A stretch of DNA of 64,000 nucleotides, from the NCBI RefSeq assembly GCF_001187845.1, contig NZ_CP012160.1, positions 1,240,001-1,304,000 of the forward strand, written 5' to 3'. This document shows positions 52,732 through 61,892 of this stretch, in pieces. Every line of letters starts with the position of its first letter. Positions within the stretch are counted from its first letter, which is position 1. Made by a program: the position numbers and the translations under genes. The stretch is from Octadecabacter temperatus (GTDB taxonomy: Bacteria; Pseudomonadota; Alphaproteobacteria; Rhodobacterales; Rhodobacteraceae). Below the pieces are notes generated by a model. It searched no databases. It worked only from the letters and a program-made list of their open reading frames with translations, and had not been told where the DNA came from.

Positions 52732-53943
52732 TTAAGCTAAAGCAGCGTTCAGGTTCTCGTCGATTTTCTCAAGGAAGCCCTCAGTGGTGAGCCAAGATTG
52801 GTCTGGGCCAACGAGAAGTGCGAGATCTTTGGTCATGAAGCCGGATTCAACCGTATCCACGATGACTTTTTCCAAAGTTTCAGCGAACTTGGTCAGTGCT
52901 GCGTTGTCATCCAGCTTGGCGCGGTGACGCAGGCCACCCGTCCACGCAAAGATAGACGCGATGGAGTTCGTAGACGTTGCTTCGCCTTTCTGGTGCTGGC
53001 GGTAGTGGCGCGTGACGGTGCCGTGCGCGGCTTCGGATTCAACGATCTTGCCATCTGGTGTCATCAACTGGGATGTCATCAAGCCAAGCGAGCCAAAGCC
53101 CTGCGCGACTGTGTCAGACTGCACATCGCCATCATAGTTCTTACAGGCCCAGACATAACCTCCAGACCATTTCATCGCCGATGCAACCATATCGTCAATC
53201 AGGCGGTGCTGGTACTCAAGACCTGCTTCGTCGAATTTGTCTTTGTATTCAGCGTCAAAGATGCGCTGGAAGGTCAGCATGAACTGGCCGTCATACTGCT
53301 TCAAGATCGTGTTCTTAGTGGACAGATAAACTGGGAAGTTGCGCTTCAAGCCGTACTCAAACGACGCGCGAGCGAAGTCCTCGATGGATTTATCAAGGTT
53401 GTACATCGCCATGTAGACGCCGGACGTTGGCGCATCGAAGACTTCTTCTTCCATGACTGTGCCGTCCTCGCCAACGAACTTCATGCTGAGCTTACCTGGC
53501 CCAGGGAACTTCATATCGGTCGCTTTATATTGGTCACCATAAGCGTGGCGGCCAATAACGATCGGCTGAGTCCAACCCGGCACAAGGCGCGGCACGTTGG
53601 AACAGATGATTGGTTCGCGGAAGATCGTACCGCCAAGGATGTTGCGGATTGTGCCGTTGGGTGATTTCCACATCTTCTTGAGGCCAAATTCCTCAACCCG
53701 TGCTTCATCGGGGGTGATGGTTGCACATTTGACCGCAACACCGATTTCTTTTGTCTTTTCAGCGGCATCAATCGTGATTTGATCGTCCGTCGCATCGCGG
53801 CTTTCCATGCCGAGATCGTAGTAGAGCAAATCAATATCAAGGTAAGGGAGGATCAGTTTGTCTTTGATGAAGGCCCAAATGATGCGGGTCATTTCATCGC
53901 CATCCATCTCGACGATTGGATTTGCTACTTTGATCTTATCCAT
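52732..53943 (-). CDS. icd: NADP-dependent isocitrate dehydrogenase
   Basis: 403-residue TCA-cycle enzyme of the eukaryotic-like class II family, beginning [20 protein letters not shown]. Substrate and metal sites are visible in [20 protein letters not shown] and [20 protein letters not shown], and the NADP site in [18 protein letters not shown]. It oxidises isocitrate to 2-oxoglutarate and CO2 with NADPH production. Monocistronic, with a terminator behind it. Confidence 0.97.
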   Translation of the reverse strand: MDKIKVANPIVEMDGDEMTRIIWAFIKDKLILPYLDIDLLYYDLGMESRDATDDQITIDAAEKTKEIGVAVKCATITPDEARVEEFGLKKMWKSPNGTIRNILGGTIFREPIICSNVPRLVPGWTQPIVIGRHAYGDQYKATDMKFPGPGKLSMKFVGEDGTVMEEEVFDAPTSGVYMAMYNLDKSIEDFARASFEYGLKRNFPVYLSTKNTILKQYDGQFMLTFQRIFDAEYKDKFDEAGLEYQHRLIDDMVASAMKWSGGYVWACKNYDGDVQSDTVAQGFGSLGLMTSQLMTPDGKIVESEAAHGTVTRHYRQHQKGEATSTNSIASIFAWTGGLRHRAKLDDNAALTKFAETLEKVIVDTVESGFMTKDLALLVGPDQSWLTTEGFLEKIDENLNAALA

Positions 53944-54101
53944 CTGGGGATATCCTTTTGTGCGTATGAGTTGGCGACCAGATAGCGCATCTGGTGTGTC
54001 TTGGGAAGCCTGTATGCCGTTGTATACAGTATTGATAGCGTGTCTCGGCGTCAGTTAGCGCAGGTTATTGAACATACCCTTAGCGCCTGCGGCGAGCAGG
54101 G

Positions 54102-54160
54102 GCAAAATTTCAAGAAATTTTGCTGCGTTCGGCGAGGATATTTGGGAAACAGAAGCAAAA
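54102..54160. repeat. palindrome plus dispersed repeat element
   Basis: GCAAAATTTC-AA-GAAATTTTGC (54102-54123) is a perfect 10-bp inverted repeat. It is followed by GGCGAGGATATTTGGGAAAC and AGAAGCAAAA, which match the tail of the repeats at 8750 and 9813. It fills the 222-base gap between icd and the HD-domain gene and sits just past the HD gene stop on the minus strand, where it could serve as terminator. No gene is seen in this gap. Confidence 0.65.
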
Positions 54161-54165
54161 GGGGG

Positions 54166-55332
54166 CTAGGTGTTTGCGGAAAACCACGCGTCTAGGCCGG
54201 GGACGAGCGCGTCCCAAAGGGCAGGGGCGCCGCGTTTGACTTTGTGGCCGACGCGGGCGTCGAGCTGGTCGCGCGTGACTTTGTAATCGCGCCATGAGCC
54301 GCCACCAGATTCCAGATTGCAAATAAGGGGTTGGGCGCGGTCGAGTGATTTGGCAAAGACAGCATCGACTGTTGAAGCGGCTTCGAATTCTTCCCACGTT
54401 GCACGGAACGTGTCGCGTTGCGCTGGGGGGAGCATGCCAAACAGCCGATCCGCGGCGGCTTGTTCTTCAGCCTCGACCGCTGCGGCATCAAAGGTTCCAT
54501 GGATTGGGTTGTCGCCTGCGTCGATCTCAACAATATCGTGCAAAAGCAGCATCATCAGCACCACATCCAACTGCGCAGGGGCGTGGCTGTGTTCATGGAG
54601 GGTCATGGCCCAAAGCATGATGTGCCAGCTGTGCTCGCCCGAGTTTTCGCGCCGTGATCCGTCACAAAGGGTGGTGCCGCGCAGGACTGACTTGAGTTGA
54701 TCGGCCTCCATGACGAACCGCAGCTGTGAGGCCAAGGGTTCAAGTGGCGCAAGGTGGCGTTTGTTCAGCAAGTTTGACGCGTGTTGGTGGATCTCGGGCC
54801 AGTCATCATGCAGATCGCTGAAGCGGCCGGTTTCTAAGATGCCGCGCAGGATGTCGTGTTCGTCTTGGGTCTGCACTGGATTGGAAAGCTCTTGAAACAT
54901 GGGCGACGCTTTGTCGATCATGTTGGCGTAGCGCGCGTCAGCGGTTTTGCCGTCTTCGAATTCTTCCCACAAAAGACGGTAGTTGATGCCTTGATCTGCA
55001 GGGAGCAGACCAAAGATGCGGGCTGCAGCAGCTGCTTCAAGGCGGCGCACTTCGTCCATGTCGTGATCAAGATGAACAGGGTGATCGCCGGCGTCGATTT
55101 CAACGATGTCGTGCACCAAGAGCATTTGGATGACACGGGGGATATTTGCGCCGCCTGAGTGATCCGCAAAGACAAGCGCCCAAAGGCAGACATGCCATGA
55201 GTGTTCCGCCGTGTTCTCAAACCGTGATCCATCTGAAAGCACATTTGCGCGGGTGACAGATTTGAGCTTGTCGGCTTCAATCAAAAACGCGAGCTGGGCG
55301 GGGATGCGGTCTGCGGGAGTTGGAATGGTCAT
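54166..55332 (-). CDS. tandem HD-domain protein (YfbR/HDDC2-like duplication)
   Basis: 388 residues made of two homologous HD-hydrolase domains. Repeat 1 has ENTAEHSWHVCLWAL (H44) and LLVHDIVEIDAGDHP (HD 74-75). Repeat 2 has ENSGEHSWHIMLWAM (H234) and LLLHDIVEIDAGDNP (HD 265-266). Both keep the metal-binding H...HD set, and each is preceded by EADKLKSV or EADQLKSV. Single-domain relatives are 5'-deoxynucleotidases, so the protein may dephosphorylate nucleotides. Its start shares a base with the stop of the next unknown gene. Fusion of two intact copies is unusual. Confidence 0.85.
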   Translation of the reverse strand: MTIPTPADRIPAQLAFLIEADKLKSVTRANVLSDGSRFENTAEHSWHVCLWALVFADHSGGANIPRVIQMLLVHDIVEIDAGDHPVHLDHDMDEVRRLEAAAAARIFGLLPADQGINYRLLWEEFEDGKTADARYANMIDKASPMFQELSNPVQTQDEHDILRGILETGRFSDLHDDWPEIHQHASNLLNKRHLAPLEPLASQLRFVMEADQLKSVLRGTTLCDGSRRENSGEHSWHIMLWAMTLHEHSHAPAQLDVVLMMLLLHDIVEIDAGDNPIHGTFDAAAVEAEEQAAADRLFGMLPPAQRDTFRATWEEFEAASTVDAVFAKSLDRAQPLICNLESGGGSWRDYKVTRDQLDARVGHKVKRGAPALWDALVPGLDAWFSANT

Positions 55333-55796
55333 TATATATCCACGATCGCGAGGCTAAGCGTTGCAGTAGTTTCGCCAAGCGAGAAGAATTCAGTCGCACC
55401 GCCGGACCCAGTTTCATCTAACCCCATTGCTGACATCCCGATTGAGAGATGGGTGTATGAACCACTCGGCCCAGGAGCAATGATGCCTTCAGGGACTTCA
55501 AAGCTACCGTTTTGTCCGCCAGCTGGCTCATATCCGCAGCACAAGAACACCAATTCGCCCATTCCAAAGTCAGCCGTTAGGCGCTTTGACAGTGCGATGA
55601 CGTCTTCGGGCGGAACTGTCAGCGTGAGTTGGGCCCTTGTTTGTGGGGTGCCTTCAGTTTCGCAGCTAACGAGCGCGAAGTCGTTGAAATCTTCAGGCAT
55701 AAGCTTGCGAATGTCGTCGCAGCCGTCATCGGCAAGCGCAGGGGATGCCAAGAAAGCCGAAAGGACGACACAGGCTGTGCTTGGCAAGTTGCGCAT
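55332..55796 (-). CDS. exported protein of unknown function
   Basis: 154 residues with signal peptide MRNLPSTACVVLSAFLASPA (cut after ALA). The mature protein has four or five cysteines (DGCDDIRK, VSCETEG, VFLCCGYEP), probably disulfide-bonded. I do not recognise the family. It is placed 4 bases after the preceding unknown gene and overlaps the HD gene start by one base, so it is part of the minus-strand series 57156 to 54166. Confidence 0.65.
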   Translation of the reverse strand: MRNLPSTACVVLSAFLASPALADDGCDDIRKLMPEDFNDFALVSCETEGTPQTRAQLTLTVPPEDVIALSKRLTADFGMGELVFLCCGYEPAGGQNGSFEVPEGIIAPGPSGSYTHLSIGMSAMGLDETGSGGATEFFSLGETTATLSLAIVDI

Positions 55797-55800
55797 CGGG

Positions 55801-56250
55801 TTACTCCGGAGATGGGAAGTCGGATGTCATCCGAGCAAAAGGCGGTAGCGTGTTGGGATCACTCAGCATGTTGGTGAAGAATTCGGGATCAGGAAAACCG
55901 TCCCAAGGGTAAAGCCCGTGGACCGCGTTTGCGAAGGCTTCGATAATGGAGGGATCGTGGATCGGGTCTTTTTCGCCAAGCAGGTCCCACGAAAGATGTT
56001 CTGGTGCGCGGCGTAGATTTGGAATGGCGTCATAACCAATCACGGGCCAATGATTGTCCGGTAGATCCGCGATGTCGACAAACATAAACGCGTTAACGTC
56101 GTTATCGGCAAACGCGACGACCTTGTCGTTTTGATGATGGCGGCGATTGGACAGATACAAGAAGACGCGATCATCCTGAAGCCGAACCACCTGCGCGACG
56201 CCGTGGCGACCATCGAGGAGGGGGATGAGAATATGGTCGGCCTCTTGCAT
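55801..56250 (-). CDS. protein of unknown function, possibly Imm26-like
   Basis: 149 residues from MQEADHILIPLLDGRHGVAQ. The start at 56250 is preferred because it lies 1 base past the stop of the upstream small gene; a longer frame from 56310 would overlap that gene with a basic leader. The beginning (IPLLDGRHGVAQVVRL) faintly resembles the Imm26 immunity fold, but there is no toxin gene nearby, so I leave function open. The rest is acidic and proline-rich with no signal peptide. Confidence 0.6.
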   Translation of the reverse strand: MQEADHILIPLLDGRHGVAQVVRLQDDRVFLYLSNRRHHQNDKVVAFADNDVNAFMFVDIADLPDNHWPVIGYDAIPNLRRAPEHLSWDLLGEKDPIHDPSIIEAFANAVHGLYPWDGFPDPEFFTNMLSDPNTLPPFARMTSDFPSPE

Positions 56251-56251
56251 C

Positions 56252-56503
56252 CTAGCCTTCGGTTTTGGCCTGCGCTTCGGCTTTCGCAGCCAATTCCGCA
56301 ATCTTGTCATCGAGGAACTTACGCGCGCCTTGCTCCGCGAGGCGGATGCGGCATTCGGTCAAGAATGCCTCTTCCAGCGTCTGGGATGCCGCGCCGACGA
56401 TGTGGCCAAGCTCAATAAACAAGCGGTCTTCGCCCGTGGCCTTTTGGATCTCAAGCACATCTTCGGCCAATTTTGCAGCCAATTTGGTCAGGCTTTCAGA
56501 CAT
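56252..56503 (-). CDS. small helical protein of unknown function
   Basis: 83-residue protein predicted to be almost entirely helical (LTKLAAKLAEDVLEIQKATG to DDKIAELAAKAEAQAKTEG), with one Cys. Its start shares a base with the hydrolase stop, and its stop is 1 base before the next gene, so it is firmly in the operon. Family not recognised. It might bind a partner through a coiled coil. Confidence 0.65.
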   Translation of the reverse strand: MSESLTKLAAKLAEDVLEIQKATGEDRLFIELGHIVGAASQTLEEAFLTECRIRLAEQGARKFLDDKIAELAAKAEAQAKTEG

Positions 56504-57156
56504 TAGCGCGTGTTCTCTGTCAGGCGACGTTTAACGTAGGACTGCACCGTATCAATCATCGGATCCATATGCGGGTCCTCAAAGAAGTGGCCAGCACCCG
56601 GTGTTTCTTCGTGGGTGATGGTGATGCCCTTTTGCTCGTGCAGTTTATTCACAAGGTTCACGGTATCAGCTGGTGGTGCCACGCGGTCCGCTGCGCCGTT
56701 GATGATCAGGCCTGAGCTTGGGCAAGGCGCCAAGAAGGAGAAGTCATACATGTTGGCTGGGGGCGACACAGAGATGAAGCCTGTGATTTCTGGGCGGCGC
56801 ATCAGCAGTTGCATGCCAATCCATGCGCCAAACGAGAAACCGGCAACCCAGCAGTGCTTAGAGTTGTTGTTCATCGACTGCAGGTAATCCAGTGCAGACG
56901 CCGCATCAGACAATTCGCCGATGCCTTGATCATATTCACCCTGAGAGCGACCAACGCCACGGAAGTTGAAGCGCAAAACCGTAAAGCCCATTTGGTAGAA
57001 GGCGTAGTGCAGGTTGTAGACCACCTTGTTGTTCATCGTTCCGCCAAATTGCGGGTGCGGATGCAAGACGATCGCGATTGGCGCGTCTCTTTCTTTTTGT
57101 GGGTGGTAGCGGCCTTCTAGGCGGCCTTCGGGTCCGGGGAAGATGACTTCGGGCAT
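56503..57156 (-). CDS. alpha/beta hydrolase
   Basis: 217-residue alpha/beta-fold hydrolase. The nucleophile elbow is GFSFGAW (Ser near residue 109). VLHPHPQFGGTMNNKVV forms the oxyanion region near the N-terminus, and the likely catalytic Asp and His are in NGAADRVAPP and GAGHFFEDPH. It belongs to the short bacterial group often annotated as dienelactone-hydrolase-like. No signal peptide; substrate unknown. First gene of the minus-strand operon of unknown proteins, divergent from iscR. Confidence 0.88.
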   Translation of the reverse strand: MPEVIFPGPEGRLEGRYHPQKERDAPIAIVLHPHPQFGGTMNNKVVYNLHYAFYQMGFTVLRFNFRGVGRSQGEYDQGIGELSDAASALDYLQSMNNNSKHCWVAGFSFGAWIGMQLLMRRPEITGFISVSPPANMYDFSFLAPCPSSGLIINGAADRVAPPADTVNLVNKLHEQKGITITHEETPGAGHFFEDPHMDPMIDTVQSYVKRRLTENTR

Positions 57157-57227
57157 GTTTGTCCGTTTCTCGTCTGCTGTTTTCTAAGGGCGTTGCGCGA
57201 AATAGTTGACGAAAACGCTCAGTCACC

Positions 57228-57242
57228 TTAGAAAGATTCTAA
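57228..57242. promoter_or_regulatory. Irr-type iron box (ICE motif) upstream of iscR-suf
   Basis: TTAGAAAGATTCTAA has the perfect arms TTAGAA and TTCTAA with 3 bases between them. It matches the core of the ICE motif TTTAGAA-N3-TTCTAAA described for Irr in Alphaproteobacteria. It is about 100 bases before the iscR start, in the gap shared with the divergent hydrolase. Confidence 0.7.
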
Positions 57243-57344
57243 CTTCTAGCGCGGGACCCGTTTGATCCTTTGCAGTTAGCTTGAGTTAATCGCAGCGTGG
57301 GTCCGCGTCAACGCCCAAGCACGAAACGAAATGGGGGAATGCCA

Positions 57345-57803
57345 ATGAAATTAAGTACAAAAGGCCGATATGCGATGGTGGCATTGACCGATATCGCTTT
57401 GCAGCCTGAAGGAACATTGGTGAGCCTTGGGGAGTTGTCCAAGCGTCAAGATGTGTCTTTGCCGTATTTGGAACAGCTTTTTGTGAAGTTACGTCGCGCC
57501 GGTTTGGTGGACAGTGTGCGTGGGCCAGGGGGCGGATATAAGCTGGCGCGCGGGGCGTCAGAAATTCGTGTGGTCGAGATTTTGGCGGCAGTGGATGAGA
57601 CCGTGAGTGCCATGCATCAAGGTGCAGGCGCGTCGGGTGGATCGTCAGGAAGCCGCGCACAGTCTATGACCAACAGGTTATGGGAGGGGCTTAGCGCACA
57701 TGTTTACGTATTCTTGCACCAGACACGACTGAGCGATGTTGTGCAAAACGAGCTGGCACCGTGTCCGGCTGTTCCGTCGTTGTTTGAGGTTGTTGACGAA
57801 TGA
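57345..57803 (+). CDS. iscR: Rrf2 family regulator, IscR-like, without the three cluster cysteines
   Basis: 152-residue Rrf2 regulator. The winged helix spans MKLSTKGRYAMVALTDIALQ, LGELSKRQDVSLPYLEQLF, and LVDSVRGPGGGYKLARGAS. In classical IscR three cysteines follow near residues 92-106 and ligate [2Fe-2S]; here that loop is HQGAGASGGSSGSR with none, and the only Cys in the protein is C140. Rhodobacterales versions are known to lack the usual ligands. GGGGGA lies 6 bases before the chosen ATG. Leads the suf operon and presumably senses Fe-S status or iron by another route. Confidence 0.9.
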   Translation: MKLSTKGRYAMVALTDIALQPEGTLVSLGELSKRQDVSLPYLEQLFVKLRRAGLVDSVRGPGGGYKLARGASEIRVVEILAAVDETVSAMHQGAGASGGSSGSRAQSMTNRLWEGLSAHVYVFLHQTRLSDVVQNELAPCPAVPSLFEVVDE

Positions 57804-58237
57804 GCGAACTTCGCGCCTTGATCACACTGCAGGCACTGGACGCAGTGATTGGGCCTGATGGGCAAGGCGGTCTAGAGGAGCTGTCTACTTGGGCAACGCC
57901 AGGCGAGAGGATGGAACACAGACGAGGACGCATTGAAGCCGTAGCGCTGTCGGGCATGGCGTTGGGTGAAATTCATCTTTTCCTCGCACGGGCCGCGCAG
58001 GATGCCACTCAAAGCTGGAATCGGGAACAATCGGTTTTCGGGCGGATACATAATTTGATGACAACCCGTTTTCCCGGATACGCGCAGGTGCCGGGGCGAA
58101 TTCTGATCCAAGTGATGGAGGCAATTGGTAGCGATGTGGGTGAACTTGCAGCACCGGCGTCCTTGTATCTATTGCGTGCAGACGTGGTCGTGGATTTGCG
58201 CGATCAGGTTGCTGCCTTGCGAAAGGACGCAGCATGA
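57800..58237 (+). CDS. conserved-context protein of unknown function in the suf operon
   Basis: 145 residues, largely helical, no cysteines, no signal peptide and no membrane segment. It overlaps iscR and the desulfurase by 4 bases on either side (ATGA both times), so it is translated with them. I do not recognise the family. The N-terminal region (LITLQALDAVIGPDGQGGLE) and the long helix ending [13 protein letters not shown] are the only notable stretches. A role in Fe-S assembly is suggested by position only. Confidence 0.65.
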   Translation: MSELRALITLQALDAVIGPDGQGGLEELSTWATPGERMEHRRGRIEAVALSGMALGEIHLFLARAAQDATQSWNREQSVFGRIHNLMTTRFPGYAQVPGRILIQVMEAIGSDVGELAAPASLYLLRADVVVDLRDQVAALRKDAA

Positions 58238-59313
58238 GCCGGATCTATTTGGATCATAATGCGACAGCGCCTTTGAGGACTGAAGCGCGGGCGGCGATGA
58301 TTGAGGCGATGGATGTCGTTGGAAATCCGAGTTCCGTGCATGGTGAGGGACGCGCTGCGAAAGCTTTGGTTGAGCGTGCACGAGCGCAGGTCGCGGAAGC
58401 TGTAGGCTGCAATCCGGCTGAGGTTGTGTTTACCAGCGGGGCGACTGAGGCTGCGAGTGTATTAGGGAACCCAAAAACGGGTGTTGATGTGCTGGTCGAT
58501 CAATCGGCCCATGATGCGCTTTGGGCGCAAAGTTCCATGTATCTCTGGGAGTTGAAGCCAAACGGACCGGGCCATACGTTGGCGATGGGTTTGGCGAATT
58601 CCGAGACGGGTGTGATTACGCGGCCACCTGAAAAGGTAGAGGGGCAATGGCCTGTGGGACGTGCCGCTGCCGATTGGTTGTTGCTCGACATTACCCAGGC
58701 CGTCGGGCGCATACCGTTTGCGTTTTCATGGGCTGGGGCGGACATGGCGATTTTGACGGGCCACAAGTTTGGTGGGCCCAAAGGTGTCGGGGCGCTTATC
58801 ATTCGCGACAACCTTGATACCGATCCTTTGTCCGTTGGGGGTGGCCAAGAAATGGGGCGTCGGTCGGGTACCGAAAACGTCATTGGCATTGCGGGGATGG
58901 GGGCCGCTATCGAGGCCGCGATGCGCGATCTTGAAAGCGGTGTTTGGGACCACGTCGAGAAACTTAGAAATATTCTAGAAACTGGGGTTGAGGCTGCGTC
59001 AAAGGAGACTATTTTGGTCGGGAAAGACGAAGCGCGGATTCCCAATACGTCGTGCTTGCTGACACCTGGCTGGAAGGGTGAAACGCAAGTTATGGCGATG
59101 GATTTGGCGGGCTTTGCCGTTTCCGCAGGGTCTGCCTGTAGCAGCGGTAAGGTAAAAGCCAGCCGTGTGCTGATGGCGATGGGATACAACGAGGCCGATG
59201 CGGCATGCGCGATACGCGTGTCACTGGGGCCGGAGAATACCGAAGAGGACGTCACGCGCTTTGTGGATGTCTGGACTGATAAATTAAACAAGCACCGTGC
59301 GCGGTCGGCTTGA
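58234..59313 (+). CDS. cysteine desulfurase (IscS/NifS type)
   Basis: 359-residue PLP enzyme that takes sulfur from cysteine for Fe-S clusters. N-terminal [16 protein letters not shown] is typical. The PLP lysine is K178 in [12 protein letters not shown], and the persulfide cysteine is C302 in [17 protein letters not shown]. It is somewhat shorter than IscS (about 400) and is of group I type (SSGK loop), although the operon is otherwise SUF. Overlaps the preceding gene by 4 bases; sufB begins 16 bases after its stop. Confidence 0.93.
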   Translation: MSRIYLDHNATAPLRTEARAAMIEAMDVVGNPSSVHGEGRAAKALVERARAQVAEAVGCNPAEVVFTSGATEAASVLGNPKTGVDVLVDQSAHDALWAQSSMYLWELKPNGPGHTLAMGLANSETGVITRPPEKVEGQWPVGRAAADWLLLDITQAVGRIPFAFSWAGADMAILTGHKFGGPKGVGALIIRDNLDTDPLSVGGGQEMGRRSGTENVIGIAGMGAAIEAAMRDLESGVWDHVEKLRNILETGVEAASKETILVGKDEARIPNTSCLLTPGWKGETQVMAMDLAGFAVSAGSACSSGKVKASRVLMAMGYNEADAACAIRVSLGPENTEEDVTRFVDVWTDKLNKHRARSA

Positions 59314-59329
59314 AGTAGGGATGAAGCAA

Positions 59330-60853
59330 ATGGACACGATAGACCAAGTAGACGTTAAAGACGGGGTTGATCAGGATACCGTTGATGCGGTTCAGGCGCT
59401 GTCCGGCACGTATAAATACGGCTGGGACACGGATATCGAGATGGAGTATGCTCCGCTTGGTCTGTCTGAGGACATCGTGCGTTTGATTTCTGCCAAGAAC
59501 GATGAACCCGAATGGATGCTGGAATGGCGTCTGGCCGCGTATCAGCGCTGGCTGCAAATGGAAGAGCCCGAGTGGGCGATGGTTGATTACCCGAAGATCG
59601 ATTTTCAGGATCAGTACTACTATGCCCGTCCAAAGAGCATGGAAGTGAAGCCTAAGTCCTTGGACGAGGTCGACCCGAAGTTGTTGGCGACGTACGAGAA
59701 GCTAGGTATTCCGTTGAAGGAACAGATGATTCTTGCAGGCGTCGAGGGTGCTGAGGAGCTGACAGATGCTCCGCGCAAGGTTGCTGTGGATGCGGTGTTT
59801 GACTCTGTGTCTGTGGGCACGACCTTTAAGGATGAGCTGGCCAAAGCGGGCGTAATCTTTTGTTCCATCTCTGAGGCGATCAAAGATCACCCTGAGCTGG
59901 TGAAGCAATACCTTGGGTCCGTTGTTCCCGTGCAAGATAACTTCTATGCGACGCTGAACAGCGCTGTGTTTTCCGATGGCTCATTCGTTTACATTCCCAA
60001 GGGCACAAAATGCCCGATGGAGCTGTCCACGTACTTCCGCATCAATGCTGAAAACACTGGTCAGTTCGAGCGTACGCTGATCATCTGTGATGAGGGCGCA
60101 TATGTGTCCTACCTTGAAGGCTGTACAGCGCCTAAGCGCGATGTGGCACAGCTGCACGCGGCAGTGGTTGAGATCGTGATCATGGACGACGCTGAGGTGA
60201 AGTACTCCACCGTTCAGAACTGGTTCCCTGGCGATGAGAACGGCAAGGGCGGCATCTATAACTTCGTGACGAAGCGGGCTGATTGCCGTGGTGATCGCTC
60301 TAAGGTGATGTGGACCCAAGTTGAAACAGGTTCTGCTGTCACATGGAAGTACCCATCCTGCATCCTGCGTGGGGACGACAGCCAAGGCGAGTTCTATTCC
60401 ATCGCGATTGCCAACAACATGCAACAGGCCGACACCGGCACAAAGATGGTCCACCTCGGCAAGCGCACCAAGTCGCGCATCGTGTCCAAGGGCATTTCAG
60501 CGGGTAAAGCGCAGAACACTTATCGTGGGCTGGTATCCATGCACCCGAAAGCCAAAGATAGCCGCAACTACACCCAGTGTGACAGCTTGCTGATCGGCGA
60601 CAAATGCGGGGCGCACACTGTGCCGTATATCGAGGTGAAGAATAACTCATCCCGTGTTGAGCACGAAGCAACCACATCCAAGATCGATGATGATCAAATG
60701 TTCTACTGCCAATCCCGCGGTATGGACGAAGAAGAAGCAGTTGCGCTGATCGTGAACGGTTTCGCCAAGGAAGTGCTGCAAGCGCTGCCTATGGAATTTG
60801 CCATGGAAGCACAGGCGCTGGTGGCGATCTCTCTTGAAGGGTCAGTCGGGTGA
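59330..60853 (+). CDS. sufB: Fe-S cluster assembly protein SufB
   Basis: 507-residue scaffold of the SufBC2D complex. Conserved stretches visible are [60 protein letters not shown] and the C-terminal [21 protein letters not shown] start at [12 protein letters not shown] with AGGGA about 8 bases before it; an in-frame ATG lies 9 bases earlier. SufC and SufD are encoded after an insertion of two other genes. Confidence 0.95.
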   Translation: MDTIDQVDVKDGVDQDTVDAVQALSGTYKYGWDTDIEMEYAPLGLSEDIVRLISAKNDEPEWMLEWRLAAYQRWLQMEEPEWAMVDYPKIDFQDQYYYARPKSMEVKPKSLDEVDPKLLATYEKLGIPLKEQMILAGVEGAEELTDAPRKVAVDAVFDSVSVGTTFKDELAKAGVIFCSISEAIKDHPELVKQYLGSVVPVQDNFYATLNSAVFSDGSFVYIPKGTKCPMELSTYFRINAENTGQFERTLIICDEGAYVSYLEGCTAPKRDVAQLHAAVVEIVIMDDAEVKYSTVQNWFPGDENGKGGIYNFVTKRADCRGDRSKVMWTQVETGSAVTWKYPSCILRGDDSQGEFYSIAIANNMQQADTGTKMVHLGKRTKSRIVSKGISAGKAQNTYRGLVSMHPKAKDSRNYTQCDSLLIGDKCGAHTVPYIEVKNNSSRVEHEATTSKIDDDQMFYCQSRGMDEEEAVALIVNGFAKEVLQALPMEFAMEAQALVAISLEGSVG

Positions 60854-61773
60854 GCGCGAAGAAGCCTGTGGTGGCAAAGAAAGCTACCGTTAAGAAGGCG
60901 ACCACCAAGAAAGCTACGACCAAGAGAGTTGCTGTTAAAAAAGCGGCAACGCCAAAGAAAACTGCGAAGGCCAAAGCACCCGTAGCGGCCCCATGGTCCA
61001 TTGCGGATGCGTTAGCCGATGAGCGCCTTCAACCATCTGTGCGCCGTGCGCTGGGCAACCAGAACCGTTTTCGCACGCCGCGCCGCGTGCGCACGATCAT
61101 GTCACACCGCTATGACGTTCCGGTGATTTTTTGCGTAAACAACCCAGATGACCGTATCCACATGCGCCAGACCAAGGGTTTCTTCTACGAGGAAGACGAA
61201 TTGGCGATGATGGCCGAACATATGCCAAAGGGGGGTACGTTCTGTGATATCGGGGCCAACGTCGGCAACCATTCGCTTTACATGCTGCTGAAAGGCGGCG
61301 CTGGGCGTGTGGTGCCGGTTGAGCCGAACCCTGATGCTATATCATTGCTTCTGTCGAACATGATCCTGAACCGCGTGGCTGACCGTGTGGCCCTTGAAAC
61401 ACTGGGCTATGGCTTAGACGAAGGCGCCGCTGATGACCTCGCAATTCACGCGCCACGTGAAAACCTTGGTTGGGCGCGTCTCAAAAAGGCAGGCGAGGGT
61501 GATGAAGCGATTTCCGTGCGTGCTGGAGATGAACTATTTGATGGCATGCAAATCGACGTGCTGAAGATGGACGTTGAGGGCATGGAGATCGGCGCGTTGA
61601 AGGGGCTTAAAGCCACACTCGCACGGTGCAAGCCGACGATGTTCATCGAGGTCGACAAAGAAAATCTGGACGCATTTCACGCATTGATTGAAGAGTTCGA
61701 CTATGAGGTGGCCCATGCATTCGAAGCAACCCGCGTAAATCAGAACTTCCTTCTGAAGCCAAAAGCAAACTGA
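60850..61773 (+). CDS. FkbM family methyltransferase with histone H1-like lysine-rich N-terminal tail
   Basis: 307 residues. Residues 1-47 consist almost only of Lys, Ala, Thr and Val (repeats like [16 protein letters not shown]), as in histone H1-like proteins. The rest is a SAM-dependent methyltransferase of the FkbM type: SAM motif [16 protein letters not shown] (131-146), [20 protein letters not shown], then [19 protein letters not shown]. It starts with GTG overlapping the sufB stop (GTGA) and so is translated with sufB. The substrate is unknown. The tail could bind nucleic acid or another polyanion. Confidence 0.85.
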   Translation: MSAKKPVVAKKATVKKATTKKATTKRVAVKKAATPKKTAKAKAPVAAPWSIADALADERLQPSVRRALGNQNRFRTPRRVRTIMSHRYDVPVIFCVNNPDDRIHMRQTKGFFYEEDELAMMAEHMPKGGTFCDIGANVGNHSLYMLLKGGAGRVVPVEPNPDAISLLLSNMILNRVADRVALETLGYGLDEGAADDLAIHAPRENLGWARLKKAGEGDEAISVRAGDELFDGMQIDVLKMDVEGMEIGALKGLKATLARCKPTMFIEVDKENLDAFHALIEEFDYEVAHAFEATRVNQNFLLKPKAN

Positions 61774-61892
61774 GGAGGTTCGATTTATGTCGCAGTTTGC
61801 ACACAAACGCCCTTGTGATGCCCGTACTATGCCCAATTTCGGCCGCACCTTCAGATTAACCCTTTGTATAGAATTCAAGGGGAGCGATCTAA

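Noticed and set aside
55801..56310. Imm26 immunity protein as firm call, and the longer start at 56310
   Set aside because: Only a short N-terminal resemblance and no toxin nearby; the longer start overlaps the upstream gene with a low-complexity basic leader.
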